DNA of 64,000 nucleotides from Mycobacterium lehmannii (GCF_002245535.1 NZ_NKCN01000004.1:186001-250000); one strand, 5' to 3'; shown: positions 25,157 to 34,642, counted from the stretch's first letter. Made by a program: numbers and translations. Notes: generated from the sequence alone by a model not told the origin.

Positions 25157-26587
25157 TCAGGCGGGCACCGGTGAAGCGACGCGGCCGACCTGCTCGCCGG
25201 CGCCGGTCCGCGAGGTCTGCATGCGCAGGAACACAAACCACGTGACGATCGCGCAGATCACGTAGAAGCCGAGGAACACCCAGAACGCGTTGGTGGCGGA
25301 CTTGGCGTCGCTGACGTACGACGCGCGCAGCACGACGTTGATGAATACGCCGCCGAGGGCGCCGACCGCACCAGCGAAGCCGATCAACGCGCCGGACATG
25401 CTGCGCGACCAGGCGGCTTTGTCCTCGCGGCTCCAGTCGTCGCGACCCTGGGCCTTGGCTTCGAAGATCGACGGGATCATCTTGTAGGTCGAGCCGTTGC
25501 CGATGCCCGACAAGACGAACAACAGGATGAAACCGGTTACGTAGGCGGCCATCTGACCGCTGGTGGCCGCACCTGCCATACCGTCGTCGAGCACGCCGGC
25601 CGCCACCAGGATTCCTGCGGCGAAGATCATCGCGATGAAGGTGTAGAGGGTGACCCTGCCCCCGCCGACCCGATCGGACAGCTTGCCGCCGAACGGACGC
25701 GAGATCGAACCCAGCAGCGGGCCGATGAACGCGATCTGGGCGGCGTGCAGCGACGCCTGCGCGGGGGTGTCGCCGCCGGCGAGGAAGTTGATCTGCAGCA
25801 CCTGCCCGAAGGCGAACGAGAAGCCGATGAACGAGCCGAACGTGCCGATGTAGAGAAAGCTCATCACCCAGGAGTGCTTGAACCGCAACGCCTCTGCCAT
25901 GGCGCCCAGGTTCGACCGCTGATTGCCGAGGTTGTCCATGAACAGTGCCGCCCCCAGCGCGGCCAACGCGATCAGGACAAGGTAGATGGCGCAGACGATT
26001 TCGGGTGCGGTGTTGCTGACGGTGGCGATCACCAGGAGCCCGACCAGCTGAATCACCGGTACCCCAATGTTGCCGCCGCCGGCGTTCAGGCCGAGCGCCC
26101 ACCCCTTGAGCCGCTGCGGGTAGAACGCGTTGATGTTGGTCATCGACGACGCGAAGTTACCGCCGCCGACTCCCGCGACCGCGGCCACGATCATGAACGT
26201 GGTGTAGGACGTGCCGGGGGTGTTCATCACCCACAGCGTCAGCACGGTCGGGATCAATAGCAGCAGGGCACTGACGATGGTCCAGTTACGCCCGCCGAAC
26301 CTTGCGGGGGCGATGGTGTACGGGATCCGCATGAATGCGCCGACCAGGGTGGGCATGGCGACCAGGTAGAACTTGCCCGCCGCATCGATGCCGTAGACGT
26401 CCTGGGGCATGAACAGCACCATCACCGACCAGATCGACCACACTGAGAATCCGACGTGCTCGGCGAATATCGACCAGATCAGGTTCCGCTTGGCGATCTT
26501 CTTGCCACCGGATTCCCAGGCCTCGAGGTCCTCGGCGTCCCAGTTGTCGATGGTGCGGCTGCGGCTCAGAGTCTTCACAGGCATCAC
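25157..26587 (-). CDS. narK: NarK-type MFS nitrate/nitrite transporter
   Basis: 476 residues from GTG 26587 (ATG 26584 is equally possible), with twelve predicted membrane helices. The nitrate signature VGGGNFASSMTNINAFYP and its C-terminal counterpart GIGNGSTYKMIPSIF are both present. The N-terminus is a hydrophilic ~40-residue segment with WDAEDLEAWESGGKKIAKRN, typical of actinobacterial NarK/NarU proteins. It imports nitrate for the reductase encoded five bases downstream, so the two form an assimilation operon. A possible GlnR site lies ~93 bp upstream. Confidence 0.93.
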   Translation of the reverse strand: MMPVKTLSRSRTIDNWDAEDLEAWESGGKKIAKRNLIWSIFAEHVGFSVWSIWSVMVLFMPQDVYGIDAAGKFYLVAMPTLVGAFMRIPYTIAPARFGGRNWTIVSALLLLIPTVLTLWVMNTPGTSYTTFMIVAAVAGVGGGNFASSMTNINAFYPQRLKGWALGLNAGGGNIGVPVIQLVGLLVIATVSNTAPEIVCAIYLVLIALAALGAALFMDNLGNQRSNLGAMAEALRFKHSWVMSFLYIGTFGSFIGFSFAFGQVLQINFLAGGDTPAQASLHAAQIAFIGPLLGSISRPFGGKLSDRVGGGRVTLYTFIAMIFAAGILVAAGVLDDGMAGAATSGQMAAYVTGFILLFVLSGIGNGSTYKMIPSIFEAKAQGRDDWSREDKAAWSRSMSGALIGFAGAVGALGGVFINVVLRASYVSDAKSATNAFWVFLGFYVICAIVTWFVFLRMQTSRTGAGEQVGRVASPVPA

Positions 26588-26679
26588 GATGAAGTGCGGC
26601 CATTCCGTAGCCGTTGCACGTCCGTGACCGAAAGGTCAACTCCCGCTCACACAGGCGGTGCAAGGCGGTCCGGTCGCCG

Positions 26680-26695
26680 GAAACGTTGACGAAAC
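26680..26695 (+). promoter_or_regulatory. Possible GlnR binding half-sites upstream of narK
   Basis: GAAAC-GTTGAC-GAAAC gives two half-sites with the AC-n9-AC spacing described for mycobacterial GlnR, which activates nitrate assimilation genes under nitrogen limitation. It lies in the 164-bp gap upstream of narK, on the strand opposite to the gene. Only two half-sites are visible, and the match was made by eye. Confidence 0.4.
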
Positions 26696-26751
26696 AAATG
26701 TGGCGTGGGTTACGCCGGCCGGCGAGCGATCAGAACGGACAGGTCGGCCCG

Positions 26752-27498
26752 TCAGGCAGCCGTCTCCCAGAATCGGGCGAGCACCTCGGCCGCGCGTGCG
26801 GGATCCTGCACCATCCACCAGTGCCCCAAGCCGTCGAGAACCTCTGTGCGCGCGCCTGCTCGCGCCGCCGCCCGCCGGCGCATGTCCTCGGTGCCCACGT
26901 ACGTGTCCTCCGTCGCGAGAAACGACGACCCCGGACGGGCGGCAGCCTTCTCGAGCTGGCGGCCCGCCTCGGACAGAACCGGCTGGGCCGCAGAGCGGTA
27001 CAGCGCCAGGATCGCGCGCCCCATCTCGGGACCTTGCGCCCGGGCGAGCGCTGTTGCGACATCGGGTGGGAGTCCCAGACCGGCCATTTGCGCCGTCTTG
27101 TCTTCGACCGTGCCGCCCATCATCGCCTCGACCAGTTCCTCACCGGCTCCGGGCGTCTGCCACACCTGGGCGAGCTCGTGCCAGACATAGTCGGGATCGA
27201 ATAGCCCCACGACGTCGCTGGCCCAGGTGCGCAGGAGTTCGGGACGGCGCATCGCCACGTTGACGACGTGACCGCCGCCCCAGTCGTGTCCCACCAGATC
27301 GACGGGTTCACCGATGCGCTCCAGTTCGCGCTCGAGCCAGTCCCGATAGTCAAGGTACGTAGCCGAGAAGTCGTCGGGCAGCGGTGCGCCGAACCCCGGC
27401 GGCGACAGCAGCACCACGTCATCGCGGCCGAGGACGTCGACCATGGGCCCCCAGATCGCATCCGTCTCCGGATTACCGTGCACCAGAACCACTGTCAT
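26752..27498 (-). CDS. Alpha/beta-fold hydrolase (epoxide hydrolase/haloalkane dehalogenase-like)
   Basis: 248 residues. VVLVHGNPETDAIW contains the HGNP oxyanion motif, and the nucleophile elbow is GHDWGG, an Asp nucleophile as in epoxide hydrolases and haloalkane dehalogenases rather than Ser. The catalytic His is in LDGLGHWWMVQDP, and an acidic partner should lie in the TYVGTEDM region. It is a single gene between narK and the PLD pair; substrate unknown. Confidence 0.87.
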   Translation of the reverse strand: MTVVLVHGNPETDAIWGPMVDVLGRDDVVLLSPPGFGAPLPDDFSATYLDYRDWLERELERIGEPVDLVGHDWGGGHVVNVAMRRPELLRTWASDVVGLFDPDYVWHELAQVWQTPGAGEELVEAMMGGTVEDKTAQMAGLGLPPDVATALARAQGPEMGRAILALYRSAAQPVLSEAGRQLEKAAARPGSSFLATEDTYVGTEDMRRRAAARAGARTEVLDGLGHWWMVQDPARAAEVLARFWETAA

Positions 27499-27522
27499 AC
27501 AGCGATCCTAGGCACGCCGGAT

Positions 27523-29052
27523 TCACAGCTTGCGCCGGAGCCGGTCTCGGTACGAACGCCCGTCCGGGTCGTACATGAACCGGTACACCGGCTCGGCCCA
27601 CAGCCGCGTCAGCAGCCCGAGTCGTTCGGCCTTGTGCGGGCGCAAGCGGCCGGGCGGTCTCGGTCCTCGCCGACCCGAGGCGTACCACGCCTCCAGCGCC
27701 TCTGCGGTTTCAACGATCTCGGACACCGCGGTGACCGGATCGACCAGGCCGCCGTCCTCGCTGCGGTCCAGATGCTCGCGCATCAGCTTCAGCCTGAAAT
27801 CCCGTGCGAAAACGCCCTCGGAATCCAGTACCGCACAGGATAACTCGCTGTCGTGCGTCCACGATCGCCGGTTGAAGTTGTCGCTACCCGAACACGCCCA
27901 CACATCGTCGATCACGCAGACCTTCGCATGCACGTACACCGGTGTGCCCTCGTGGTTCTCGACATCGAACACGTGCACCCGATCCGGTGCGGCACGTTGA
28001 CACGTCTCGATGGCCTGCCAACGCCCGACCTGGTTGGGCGGCAGGGCCAGCCGGCCGTCGACATCGGGGTAACGCGGCACCACCGCGACCAGATGCAGAT
28101 CGGAGTTGGCCCGTAGCGCCGCCGCGAACAGGTCGGCCACCCGCTTGGACCACAGGTACTGGTCCTCCAGGTAGATCAGCCGGCGAGCCCGCGGCACCGC
28201 CTTGCTGTACGCGCGGGCGATGCTGCGCTCGCCGTGCGGCGCGAAGTCGTACGCGAAATGGGCGTCCGGGTAGGTCCGCAGCACCTGCACGCTGTGCGGA
28301 CCGCACGGTGGCGGGTGCGGCGGTTGCTCCGGCAGCGCATCGGCGGTCATGTCCGTGCCACTGAACTTGTCCCGCAGCCATGCCAAAGGATTCAGCATGT
28401 CCAGGGACGCAGGATCGTTCCACCGTTCACGAAACGTCATGTCCAGCGCGCCGACGACCGGCCCCTGCAACCGCAACTGCACGTCATGCCACGGTGGATG
28501 GTCGCCGTAGCGCGGTGACATCTCGATCGCCTGAGGGTCGCCGTGGTGCGAGGCGTCATCCCGCCGCGAGTGACACAGGTCGATGCCTCCCGCGAACGCC
28601 ACATCGCGCTCCGGGGAACCGGGATGGCGGATCACGACCAGCTTCTGATGATGCGAACCGCCGATCCGCACCCGCTGGTCCAACAGGACCTCGCCGCCGG
28701 CCTTCTCGATGTGCTTACCGAGATGGCGGTTCTCCTCCTCGCTGTAGGAGAGCTCATCGAGATGCGACCGCCACACCAGACCCTTGACCACCACCCCGCG
28801 TTCGGCTGCACGGCAGAACAACTCGCGAACCGTCGGCCCGTTGTCACGCATCTTCTCGTCGGGGTCGCCACGCCAGTCGGTGAAGAACACGTAGTCGCCC
28901 GCCGCGAGCGCCTCCACCTCGGTGGCGAGGTGGTCGAAATAGGTCGAGCCGTGCACGAGCGGTTCGACGCGGTTTCCTTCGCACCACGCCGGGATGTCCG
29001 ACGCCGGGTTGCCGCGCTCCTGCTCGGTCAGGAACCACTCCTCGACGTTCAC
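27523..29052 (-). CDS. Phospholipase D family protein, tandem copy 2
   Basis: 509 residues from GTG 29052 (GTGA overlap with the upstream paralogue). The second HKD motif is intact, VYVHAKVCVIDDVWACSGSD followed by NFNRRS (H-x-K-x4-D). The first reads GGSHHQKLVVIRH: the H-x-K is kept but the Asp four residues later is Arg. There is no signal peptide. Likely a phosphodiesterase or phosphatidyltransferase acting on lipid or nucleic acid phosphodiesters; mycobacterial homologues have no assigned function. It is strongly similar along its whole length to its neighbour at 29049-30596, so the pair arose by tandem duplication. Confidence 0.87.
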   Translation of the reverse strand: MNVEEWFLTEQERGNPASDIPAWCEGNRVEPLVHGSTYFDHLATEVEALAAGDYVFFTDWRGDPDEKMRDNGPTVRELFCRAAERGVVVKGLVWRSHLDELSYSEEENRHLGKHIEKAGGEVLLDQRVRIGGSHHQKLVVIRHPGSPERDVAFAGGIDLCHSRRDDASHHGDPQAIEMSPRYGDHPPWHDVQLRLQGPVVGALDMTFRERWNDPASLDMLNPLAWLRDKFSGTDMTADALPEQPPHPPPCGPHSVQVLRTYPDAHFAYDFAPHGERSIARAYSKAVPRARRLIYLEDQYLWSKRVADLFAAALRANSDLHLVAVVPRYPDVDGRLALPPNQVGRWQAIETCQRAAPDRVHVFDVENHEGTPVYVHAKVCVIDDVWACSGSDNFNRRSWTHDSELSCAVLDSEGVFARDFRLKLMREHLDRSEDGGLVDPVTAVSEIVETAEALEAWYASGRRGPRPPGRLRPHKAERLGLLTRLWAEPVYRFMYDPDGRSYRDRLRRKL

Positions 29053-30596
29053 GGCCGCCGCCGCAACAGCCGGTCGCGATACGAGCGACCGTCGGGGTCG
29101 AAGATCATCCGGTAGGCGGGTTCGGCCCACAGCCGTGTCAGCGGATCGACCCGCTCGCTCTCGTGCGGTCGCAGTCGTCCCGGCGGTCGCGACCCGGAGC
29201 GGCCCGACCGATGCCAATCCTCCAAAATCGCTGCGCACGCGATCATCTCGTCGACGGCGGCGACCGGGTCGACCAGACCCTCGTCTTCGCTGCCGTCCTC
29301 GGCCCGGTCGAGATGCTCGCGCAACAACCGCAGCCGTAAATCACGCGCGAACCGGTCGTCGGCGTCGAGCACCGCGCACGACAGTTCGCTGTCATGTGTC
29401 CACGACCGGCGATTGAAGTTGTCGCTGCCGATGCAGGCCCAGGTGTCGTCGATGACACACACCTTCGAGTGCACATAAACCGGTGTGCCCTCGTGGTTTT
29501 CGACGTCGAACACGTGCACCCGGTCAGGCGCGGCGCGGCGGCACGCGTCGAGCGCCAGTTGACGCCCGACCAGCGTCGGCGGGCGGCCAAGACCACCTTC
29601 CAGATCGAAGTAGCGCGGCACGACCGCCACCAGTTGCAGGTCGGGATTGTTGGTCAACGCCTCGACCAAGAGGTTGGCGATCTCATCGGACCACAGATAC
29701 TGGTCCTCCAGATAGATCAGGCTCCTGGCGCGCCGAATCGCCTTCGTGTAGCCGCGTGCGATGCTGCGTTCGCCCTCCTTGGCGAACTCGTACTGGATCA
29801 AGGCGTCGCCGTAGGTGCGGAGCACCTGCACCGCGTGCGGTCCGCAGGCCGGCGGGTCCGGCGGTTGCTCCGGTAGCGGGCGCGGCCGCTGGTCCTCGCC
29901 CCCGAACCTGTCGCGAAGCCACGCAAGCGGGTTGAACAGATCCAGCGGCGCGCGCGCCGTCCACCGCTCCCGGAAGGTGACGTCCAGCGCCCCGATGACC
30001 GGACCGCGCACCTGCAGCTGCACGTCGTGCCACGGCGGGCGCTCCCCGTACCGCTTCGACATCTGCACCGCCTGCGGGTCACCGCGGTGCGACGCGTCGT
30101 CGCGACGCGAGTGGCACAGGTCGATGCCTCCGATGAACGCCACGTCCCGCTCCGGTTCACCGGGGTGGCGGAGCAGCACCAGCCGTTGATGATGCGATCC
30201 GCCCACCAGCACCCGCTGATCGAGCAGCACCTCCCCACCGGCGCGCTCGATGGTCTCGGCCAGGTGACGGTTCTGCTCCTCGTTGAACTGCAAGCGATTT
30301 GGATACGACCGCCACATCAGACCCTTGACGAGCACGCCGCGCTCGGCGGCCGAGCGGAACAGTTCGGCGACGGTAGGGCCGTTGTCGCGCAACCTCTGGT
30401 CGGCGTCGCCGCGCCAGTCGGCGAAGAACAGGTGATCTCCCGCGCGAAGCGCCTCAACCTCGGTGACGAGCCGATCGAAGTACGACGCGCCGTGAATAAG
30501 AGCCTCGGCGTGGTTGCCCTCGCTCCACGCCGGCAGCTCCCAATCGGGGTTACCGCGTTCACCGGCGGTGAGGAACCATTCGGCCAGCACTGACAC
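29049..30596 (-). CDS. Phospholipase D family protein, tandem copy 1
   Basis: 515 residues from GTG 30596 (a second GTG lies 6 bp downstream). The C-terminal HKD is complete (VYVHSKVCVIDDTWACIGSD). The N-terminal motif is further decayed than in copy 2: GGSHHQRLVLLRH has Arg for the catalytic Lys and no Asp. Shared blocks such as HVFDVENHEGTPVYVH and LIYLEDQYLWS show the close relation with copy 2. PLD enzymes need two HKD halves per active site, so either a single-motif dimer is active or the first half is regulatory (inference). Confidence 0.87.
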   Translation of the reverse strand: MSVLAEWFLTAGERGNPDWELPAWSEGNHAEALIHGASYFDRLVTEVEALRAGDHLFFADWRGDADQRLRDNGPTVAELFRSAAERGVLVKGLMWRSYPNRLQFNEEQNRHLAETIERAGGEVLLDQRVLVGGSHHQRLVLLRHPGEPERDVAFIGGIDLCHSRRDDASHRGDPQAVQMSKRYGERPPWHDVQLQVRGPVIGALDVTFRERWTARAPLDLFNPLAWLRDRFGGEDQRPRPLPEQPPDPPACGPHAVQVLRTYGDALIQYEFAKEGERSIARGYTKAIRRARSLIYLEDQYLWSDEIANLLVEALTNNPDLQLVAVVPRYFDLEGGLGRPPTLVGRQLALDACRRAAPDRVHVFDVENHEGTPVYVHSKVCVIDDTWACIGSDNFNRRSWTHDSELSCAVLDADDRFARDLRLRLLREHLDRAEDGSEDEGLVDPVAAVDEMIACAAILEDWHRSGRSGSRPPGRLRPHESERVDPLTRLWAEPAYRMIFDPDGRSYRDRLLRRRP

Positions 30597-30638
30597 CCCG
30601 TGGGATGCCCACTCGACGCTGGATCTACGCGCGGAATA

Positions 30639-31373
30639 ATGGGCCGCGTGACGGCAAGAGTCCTGTTTCTCTACAACGACCCCCTCGCGACCGAGGCGCT
30701 GCTCGGCGAGGCGTTCGTCGACGAGGGCTTCGACGTGCACACCTTCGAGGTGGTGCCCCGTGAGCGCACACACTCCCCTGCCGACGACGTCACGTTTCCC
30801 GACCCGACCCACTACGACGTGCTTGTACCTCTCGGCGCGCGCTGGCCCGTCTACGACGACGCGCTGCGCCGCACCTGGGTCGGCGAGGAGATGGCGATGA
30901 TCTGCCGCGCGGCCGACGCGGGCATCGCGATCCTCGGCATCTGCTTCGGCGGACAACTGCTGGCGCAGAGCTTCGGCGGGACGGTCACACGGTCGCTGTC
31001 ACCCGAGATCGGTTGGTATGACGTCGAGTCCACCGATCCGGAACTGGTGCCCGGCGGTCGATGGTTCCAATGGCACCACGACCGCTGGACACTGCCGCCC
31101 GGCGCCACCGAACTGGCCCGCACCGCCGACGCATCCCAGGCGTTCCGGTTCGGCCGCGCGCTCGCGCTGCAGTTCCACCCCGAGGTCGACCTCGAGCTGC
31201 TGGACCGATGGCTGGCCGACGACGATATCGGCGAAGTCGCCGCCTTCGGCCTCACCCGTGACGAATTACGTTCTCAGACAGACAGGTTCGCAGGCGACGC
31301 GGCCAGCCGGGTACGGTGTCTCGTGCACGGCTTCGTGACACGTGTGGCCGGTCAACCGTGCCCGAGCTCGTGA
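30639..31373 (+). CDS. Class I glutamine amidotransferase-like protein
   Basis: 244 residues from ATG 30639; GTG 30648 is the alternative. The nucleophile elbow is ILGICFGGQLLAQSFGG with the catalytic Cys, and the His/Glu pair is ALQFHPEVD near residue 180. It resembles the GuaA-type amidotransferase domain found as a stand-alone protein; an ammonia-accepting partner is not present here. It could instead be a gamma-glutamyl hydrolase-like peptidase. It is divergent from the PLD pair with only ~42 bp between starts. Confidence 0.87.
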   Translation: MGRVTARVLFLYNDPLATEALLGEAFVDEGFDVHTFEVVPRERTHSPADDVTFPDPTHYDVLVPLGARWPVYDDALRRTWVGEEMAMICRAADAGIAILGICFGGQLLAQSFGGTVTRSLSPEIGWYDVESTDPELVPGGRWFQWHHDRWTLPPGATELARTADASQAFRFGRALALQFHPEVDLELLDRWLADDDIGEVAAFGLTRDELRSQTDRFAGDAASRVRCLVHGFVTRVAGQPCPSS

Positions 31374-32701
31374 GCGAGCGCACCGTCCAGCGACGGATGA
31401 CGGAAGCGATGGCCGAGCGCCTGCAATGCGGCGGGCAGCACTCGTTGATTGGCTTCGGCGAGTTCGCGCGCTCCCTGTTCCCCGAGCAGTAGTCGCGGCC
31501 CGAACGACGGAACCGGCACGACGGCGGGACGGCGCAGCACCCGCGCCAGCGTCCTGGTGTAGTCGGCGTTGCGCACCGGATGTGGGGCCACCGCATTGAC
31601 GGGACCGGCCATCCGGTCGTCGTAGAGCGCGCGGAGATACACGTCGAGCAGATCGTCGAGCGCGATCCACGCCAGCCACTGCCTGCCGCTGCCCAGCCGG
31701 CCACCCAGGCCGGCGGCGAACAACGGCCGCATCAGGCGCAGCGTGCCCCCGCGCGCGGACTGCACGATCCCCGTCCGGATGGTGACGACCCGCAACCCCG
31801 CCTCGGCGGCCGGCGCCGTCGCCGCCTCCCAATCCCGGACCACCTCGGCCAGGAAGCCGTCCCCGGCCACGCTTTCCTCGGTCAGCGCCGCATCGCCGCG
31901 GTCGAAACCGTAGATGCCCACCGCCGACGCACTGACGAAGATTCTCGGTCCGTCATCGGCCCGCGCCGCCACCTCGGCGAGCCGACGGGTCGGTTCGAGG
32001 CGGCTGGCGCGGATCGCGTCCTTGTGGGCGTCGGTGAACCGGCCGGCTATCGACGCACCCGCCAGGTGCACGACCGCATCGACCCCGGTCAACAGCCCTG
32101 GATCCGGCCGATCGGGATTCCACTGCCGCTCGTCCGCGCCCGCCGCCGCCCGCCGCACCAGCCGGATCACTCGGTGCCCTCCCGTGCTCAGGAACGCTGT
32201 CAACGCCGACCCGACCAGACCCGATGCGCCGCTGACCGCGACCGTGAGCGGGCGAAGCCCTGCGTCGGCGGCGTCGCGGTGAGCGGCAAGGTCGTCGGCC
32301 AGTTGGCGGTGGCGGTAGACGAACATCGGCCGCAGCGCCGCCGCCGGCACCGGCGCCTCGATGCGGTCATAAACCCGGGTGCCGCCGGGGGCCTCGCCGA
32401 ACTCGTGAACGTGGGTCCACCGGCCGACCAGTCGCGGCGGCCACGAGGCCGGCCCGTCCGAGGTCAGCACGTCGACGAAGCGGCGCGGCGGGTCATAGCG
32501 GCCCGGGTCGTGCTGGGCGATCCAACGCAGACCACCCGGCAGCCCGAGCACCGCGCGCCCATCGGCCAGCGACTCGGCTTCCGCGATCGCCTTCATCGGC
32601 TGCCACGGCGGGATCAGCCGCCTCATCGCGCCGGGTCGTGCGTACCAGCCGAACACCTCGTCGAGCGTGTGCCCGACGACGCTCTCGTATTCGATTCCCA
32701 T
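31352..32701 (-). CDS. TIGR01777 family NAD-dependent epimerase with N-terminal SRPBCC domain
   Basis: 449 residues. The first ~150 residues form a cyclase/START-like (SRPBCC) domain (YESVVGHTLDEVFGWYARPG). The second part is an extended short-chain dehydrogenase/epimerase beginning VAVSGASGLVGSALTAFL, with VVHLAGASIAGRF and IFVSASAVGIYG. The C-terminal DUF1731 segment ends with ...VLPAALQALGHRF. The family is widespread and its reaction is unassigned; the N-terminal domain may bind a hydrophobic ligand. Its 3' end overlaps the convergent amidotransferase gene by 22 bp. Confidence 0.9.
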   Translation of the reverse strand: MGIEYESVVGHTLDEVFGWYARPGAMRRLIPPWQPMKAIAEAESLADGRAVLGLPGGLRWIAQHDPGRYDPPRRFVDVLTSDGPASWPPRLVGRWTHVHEFGEAPGGTRVYDRIEAPVPAAALRPMFVYRHRQLADDLAAHRDAADAGLRPLTVAVSGASGLVGSALTAFLSTGGHRVIRLVRRAAAGADERQWNPDRPDPGLLTGVDAVVHLAGASIAGRFTDAHKDAIRASRLEPTRRLAEVAARADDGPRIFVSASAVGIYGFDRGDAALTEESVAGDGFLAEVVRDWEAATAPAAEAGLRVVTIRTGIVQSARGGTLRLMRPLFAAGLGGRLGSGRQWLAWIALDDLLDVYLRALYDDRMAGPVNAVAPHPVRNADYTRTLARVLRRPAVVPVPSFGPRLLLGEQGARELAEANQRVLPAALQALGHRFRHPSLDGALAHELGHG

Positions 32702-32766
32702 GTGTCGATATTCGTCGCCGTCATGCCGATGGATTGCTTCAGGGTGGGGTACCCACGGTCGTAGTC

Positions 32767-33465
32767 ATGAACGGATGGAGCGGGCTCGCCCGCCGAAGCG
32801 GCAAACGCCTGTATCAGGACCGCCGGGAGGCCGGCGAGGTTCTGGCCCGCGAGTTGTCGTCTTACCGCGGTCACGATGTGGTGGTGTTGGGACTCGCGCG
32901 CGGCGGCGTTCCGGTCGCCGCGCAGGTGGCCCGCTCGCTGCAGGCTCCCCTCGACGTCTTCCTGGTCCGCAAGCTCGGTGTGCCGCAATGGGAGGAGCTC
33001 GCGATGGGCGCGCTGGCCAGCGGGGGCGGTGTCGTCGTCAACGACAACCTCGTGCGCAACCTGGGCATCGGTGACGAGGCGATGCAGGCCGCGATCGCTC
33101 GCGAGACCGAGGAGTTGAACCGGCGCGAGCAGGCCTATCGCGGCGACCGCCCGCCTCCCGAGTTGACGGGCAGGACGGTGATCCTGGTCGACGACGGGAT
33201 CGCCACCGGAGCCAGCATGCTCGCCGCGGTGCGTGCCGTGCGGTCCAAGAACCCGGCGCGGATCGTCGTCGCCGTCCCGGTCGGACCGCCGTCGGCGTGC
33301 CGCGAGCTAGCCAAGGAAGCCGACGACGTCGTCTGCGCGAGCATGCCGCAGGGATTCGAGGCCGTCGGCCAGGTGTTCGCCGACTTCCATCAGGTCAGCG
33401 ACGACGAAGTGCGCGACCTGCTGGCCCCCGGCGAGCCGGACCAGCAAGGGCGCCAAGGGAATTAG
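32767..33465 (+). CDS. Phosphoribosyltransferase family protein
   Basis: 232 residues from ATG 32767, in the gap after the divergent epimerase. The PRPP-binding loop is VILVDDGIATGASML near residue 140; the N-terminus is RLYQDRREAGEVLARELSSY followed by VVVLGLARGGVPVA. These are the features of 'predicted phosphoribosyltransferase' proteins whose base substrate is unknown. The stop codon shares TTAG with the convergent small membrane protein gene. Confidence 0.9.
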   Translation: MNGWSGLARRSGKRLYQDRREAGEVLARELSSYRGHDVVVLGLARGGVPVAAQVARSLQAPLDVFLVRKLGVPQWEELAMGALASGGGVVVNDNLVRNLGIGDEAMQAAIARETEELNRREQAYRGDRPPPELTGRTVILVDDGIATGASMLAAVRAVRSKNPARIVVAVPVGPPSACRELAKEADDVVCASMPQGFEAVGQVFADFHQVSDDEVRDLLAPGEPDQQGRQGN

Positions 33466-33788
33466 CGGCGGTCTTCGCCGGAGTCGGCTTGTTCGACGAC
33501 CGTGGTCTCGTCGTCGGCGCCGGGCTCGCCCGCGTACTCGGGTTGCTCCGCGACGGCCTCGTCGTCGGGATAGTCCTCGTAGTACTCCGGATCGGCATCG
33601 GTCTGCGCGTCGGGCGCCGCGTCGGCCTTGCGGCCCGAGCGCTCCCGCACCGCATCCACGATCAGCAGCACCACACCGATCACGCTGGCCGCAATACAGA
33701 CCCAGGCGATCAGTTCATTGCTGGTGACGACGGCCGTCACCAGTGCCGCGAGGCCGATGACAGCGAGGACGAGCGCAACGATCAGCAT
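33462..33788 (-). CDS. Small membrane protein with acidic C-terminal tail
   Basis: 108 residues: two transmembrane helices within the first ~45 residues (LIVALVLAVIGLAALVTAVV; LIAWVCIAASVIGVVLLIV), then a positively charged turn RERSGRK and a ~55-residue disordered acidic tail rich in D, E and Y. It sits just downstream of wag31 on the same strand, where M. tuberculosis also has a small membrane protein gene (Rv2144c, from memory). Function unknown; the acidic tail would face the cytoplasm if both termini are inside. Confidence 0.8.
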   Translation of the reverse strand: MLIVALVLAVIGLAALVTAVVTSNELIAWVCIAASVIGVVLLIVDAVRERSGRKADAAPDAQTDADPEYYEDYPDDEAVAEQPEYAGEPGADDETTVVEQADSGEDRR

Positions 33789-33813
33789 TGATCAACCCTA
33801 GGCCAAAGCGGGT

Positions 33814-34611
33814 TCAGTTGTTTCCCCGGTTGAACTGATTGAAACCACCGCCGTCGTTTCCGGCGCTGGAGTCGACGGGCGCGGCCGAACCGCGCTGGCC
33901 GAGCTCCTCGAGCTGGGACTCCAGATAAGTCTTGAGCCGGGTGCGGTATTCGCGCTCGAACGTGCGCAACTGTTCGAGGCGGCCCTCCAGCACGGTGCGC
34001 TGCTGATTGATGGTGCCCATGATCTCGGAGTGCTTGCGCTCCGCATCCGCCTGCAGGGCGTCGGCCTTCTCCTGCGCCTGGCGCAGCTGCGCCTCGGACC
34101 GGGTCTGGGCGTCGGCGAGCATCGCGTCGGCGCGCTGGCGAGCATCGGCGACGGTGGTCTCGGCGGTCTGCCGCGCCTCGCTCACCAGGGCATCGGCCTG
34201 CGCCCGCGCATCGGCGAGCAGCTTTTCCGACTCGGCCTTCGCGGTGCTGGTCAACCGGTCCGCGGTGTCCTGGGCCAGGCTCAACACCTTGGCCGCCTTC
34301 AACGCCTGGTCCTCGCTGGGCTGCGACGAAGGCGCCTCATAGGCCGGCTGCGGAGTCGGAGCAGGCTCGGGGGCGGGCTGCTCGTAGACCGGCATGGCCT
34401 GTGTCGACTGGCTTCCGCCGGAGCCGGAAGCCAACTCCTGCTCCAGCTCGGCGACACGCTGCCGAAGATCCGCGTTCTCCTCGATGAGGCGCGTCAGCTC
34501 GTTCTCGACCAGATCGAGGAACGCGTCAACCTCATCCTCGTTGTAGCCGCGCTTGCCAATGGGTGGCTTGCTGAACGCGACGTTGTGAACGTCGGCGGGT
34601 GTGAGCGGCAT
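33814..34611 (-). CDS. wag31: Polar growth and cell-shape protein Wag31 (DivIVA)
   Basis: 265 residues from ATG 34611, with AAGGGGG six bases upstream. The N-terminal DivIVA lipid-binding domain reads [21 protein letters not shown], then a first coiled coil (~residues 30-65), a Pro/Gln-rich linker ([20 protein letters not shown]), and a long coiled coil from ~100 to 240. Wag31 marks growing poles and recruits the elongation machinery; it is phosphorylated by PknA/PknB in M. tuberculosis. It ends the dcw-associated cluster. The linker sequence varies between species, as here. Confidence 0.97.
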   Translation of the reverse strand: MPLTPADVHNVAFSKPPIGKRGYNEDEVDAFLDLVENELTRLIEENADLRQRVAELEQELASGSGGSQSTQAMPVYEQPAPEPAPTPQPAYEAPSSQPSEDQALKAAKVLSLAQDTADRLTSTAKAESEKLLADARAQADALVSEARQTAETTVADARQRADAMLADAQTRSEAQLRQAQEKADALQADAERKHSEIMGTINQQRTVLEGRLEQLRTFEREYRTRLKTYLESQLEELGQRGSAAPVDSSAGNDGGGFNQFNRGNN

Positions 34612-34642
34612 TGTCGCCCCCTTGAAGTCTGGACAGTCAACC

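Noticed and set aside
25152..26102. The nitrate reductase frame stays open ~317 codons upstream of ATG 25151, suggesting a 1633-residue protein
   Set aside because: The extra part lies entirely inside narK on the same strand in another frame, is Arg/Gly-rich without domain character, and the [4Fe-4S] motif CSYC starts right after ATG 25151 as expected.
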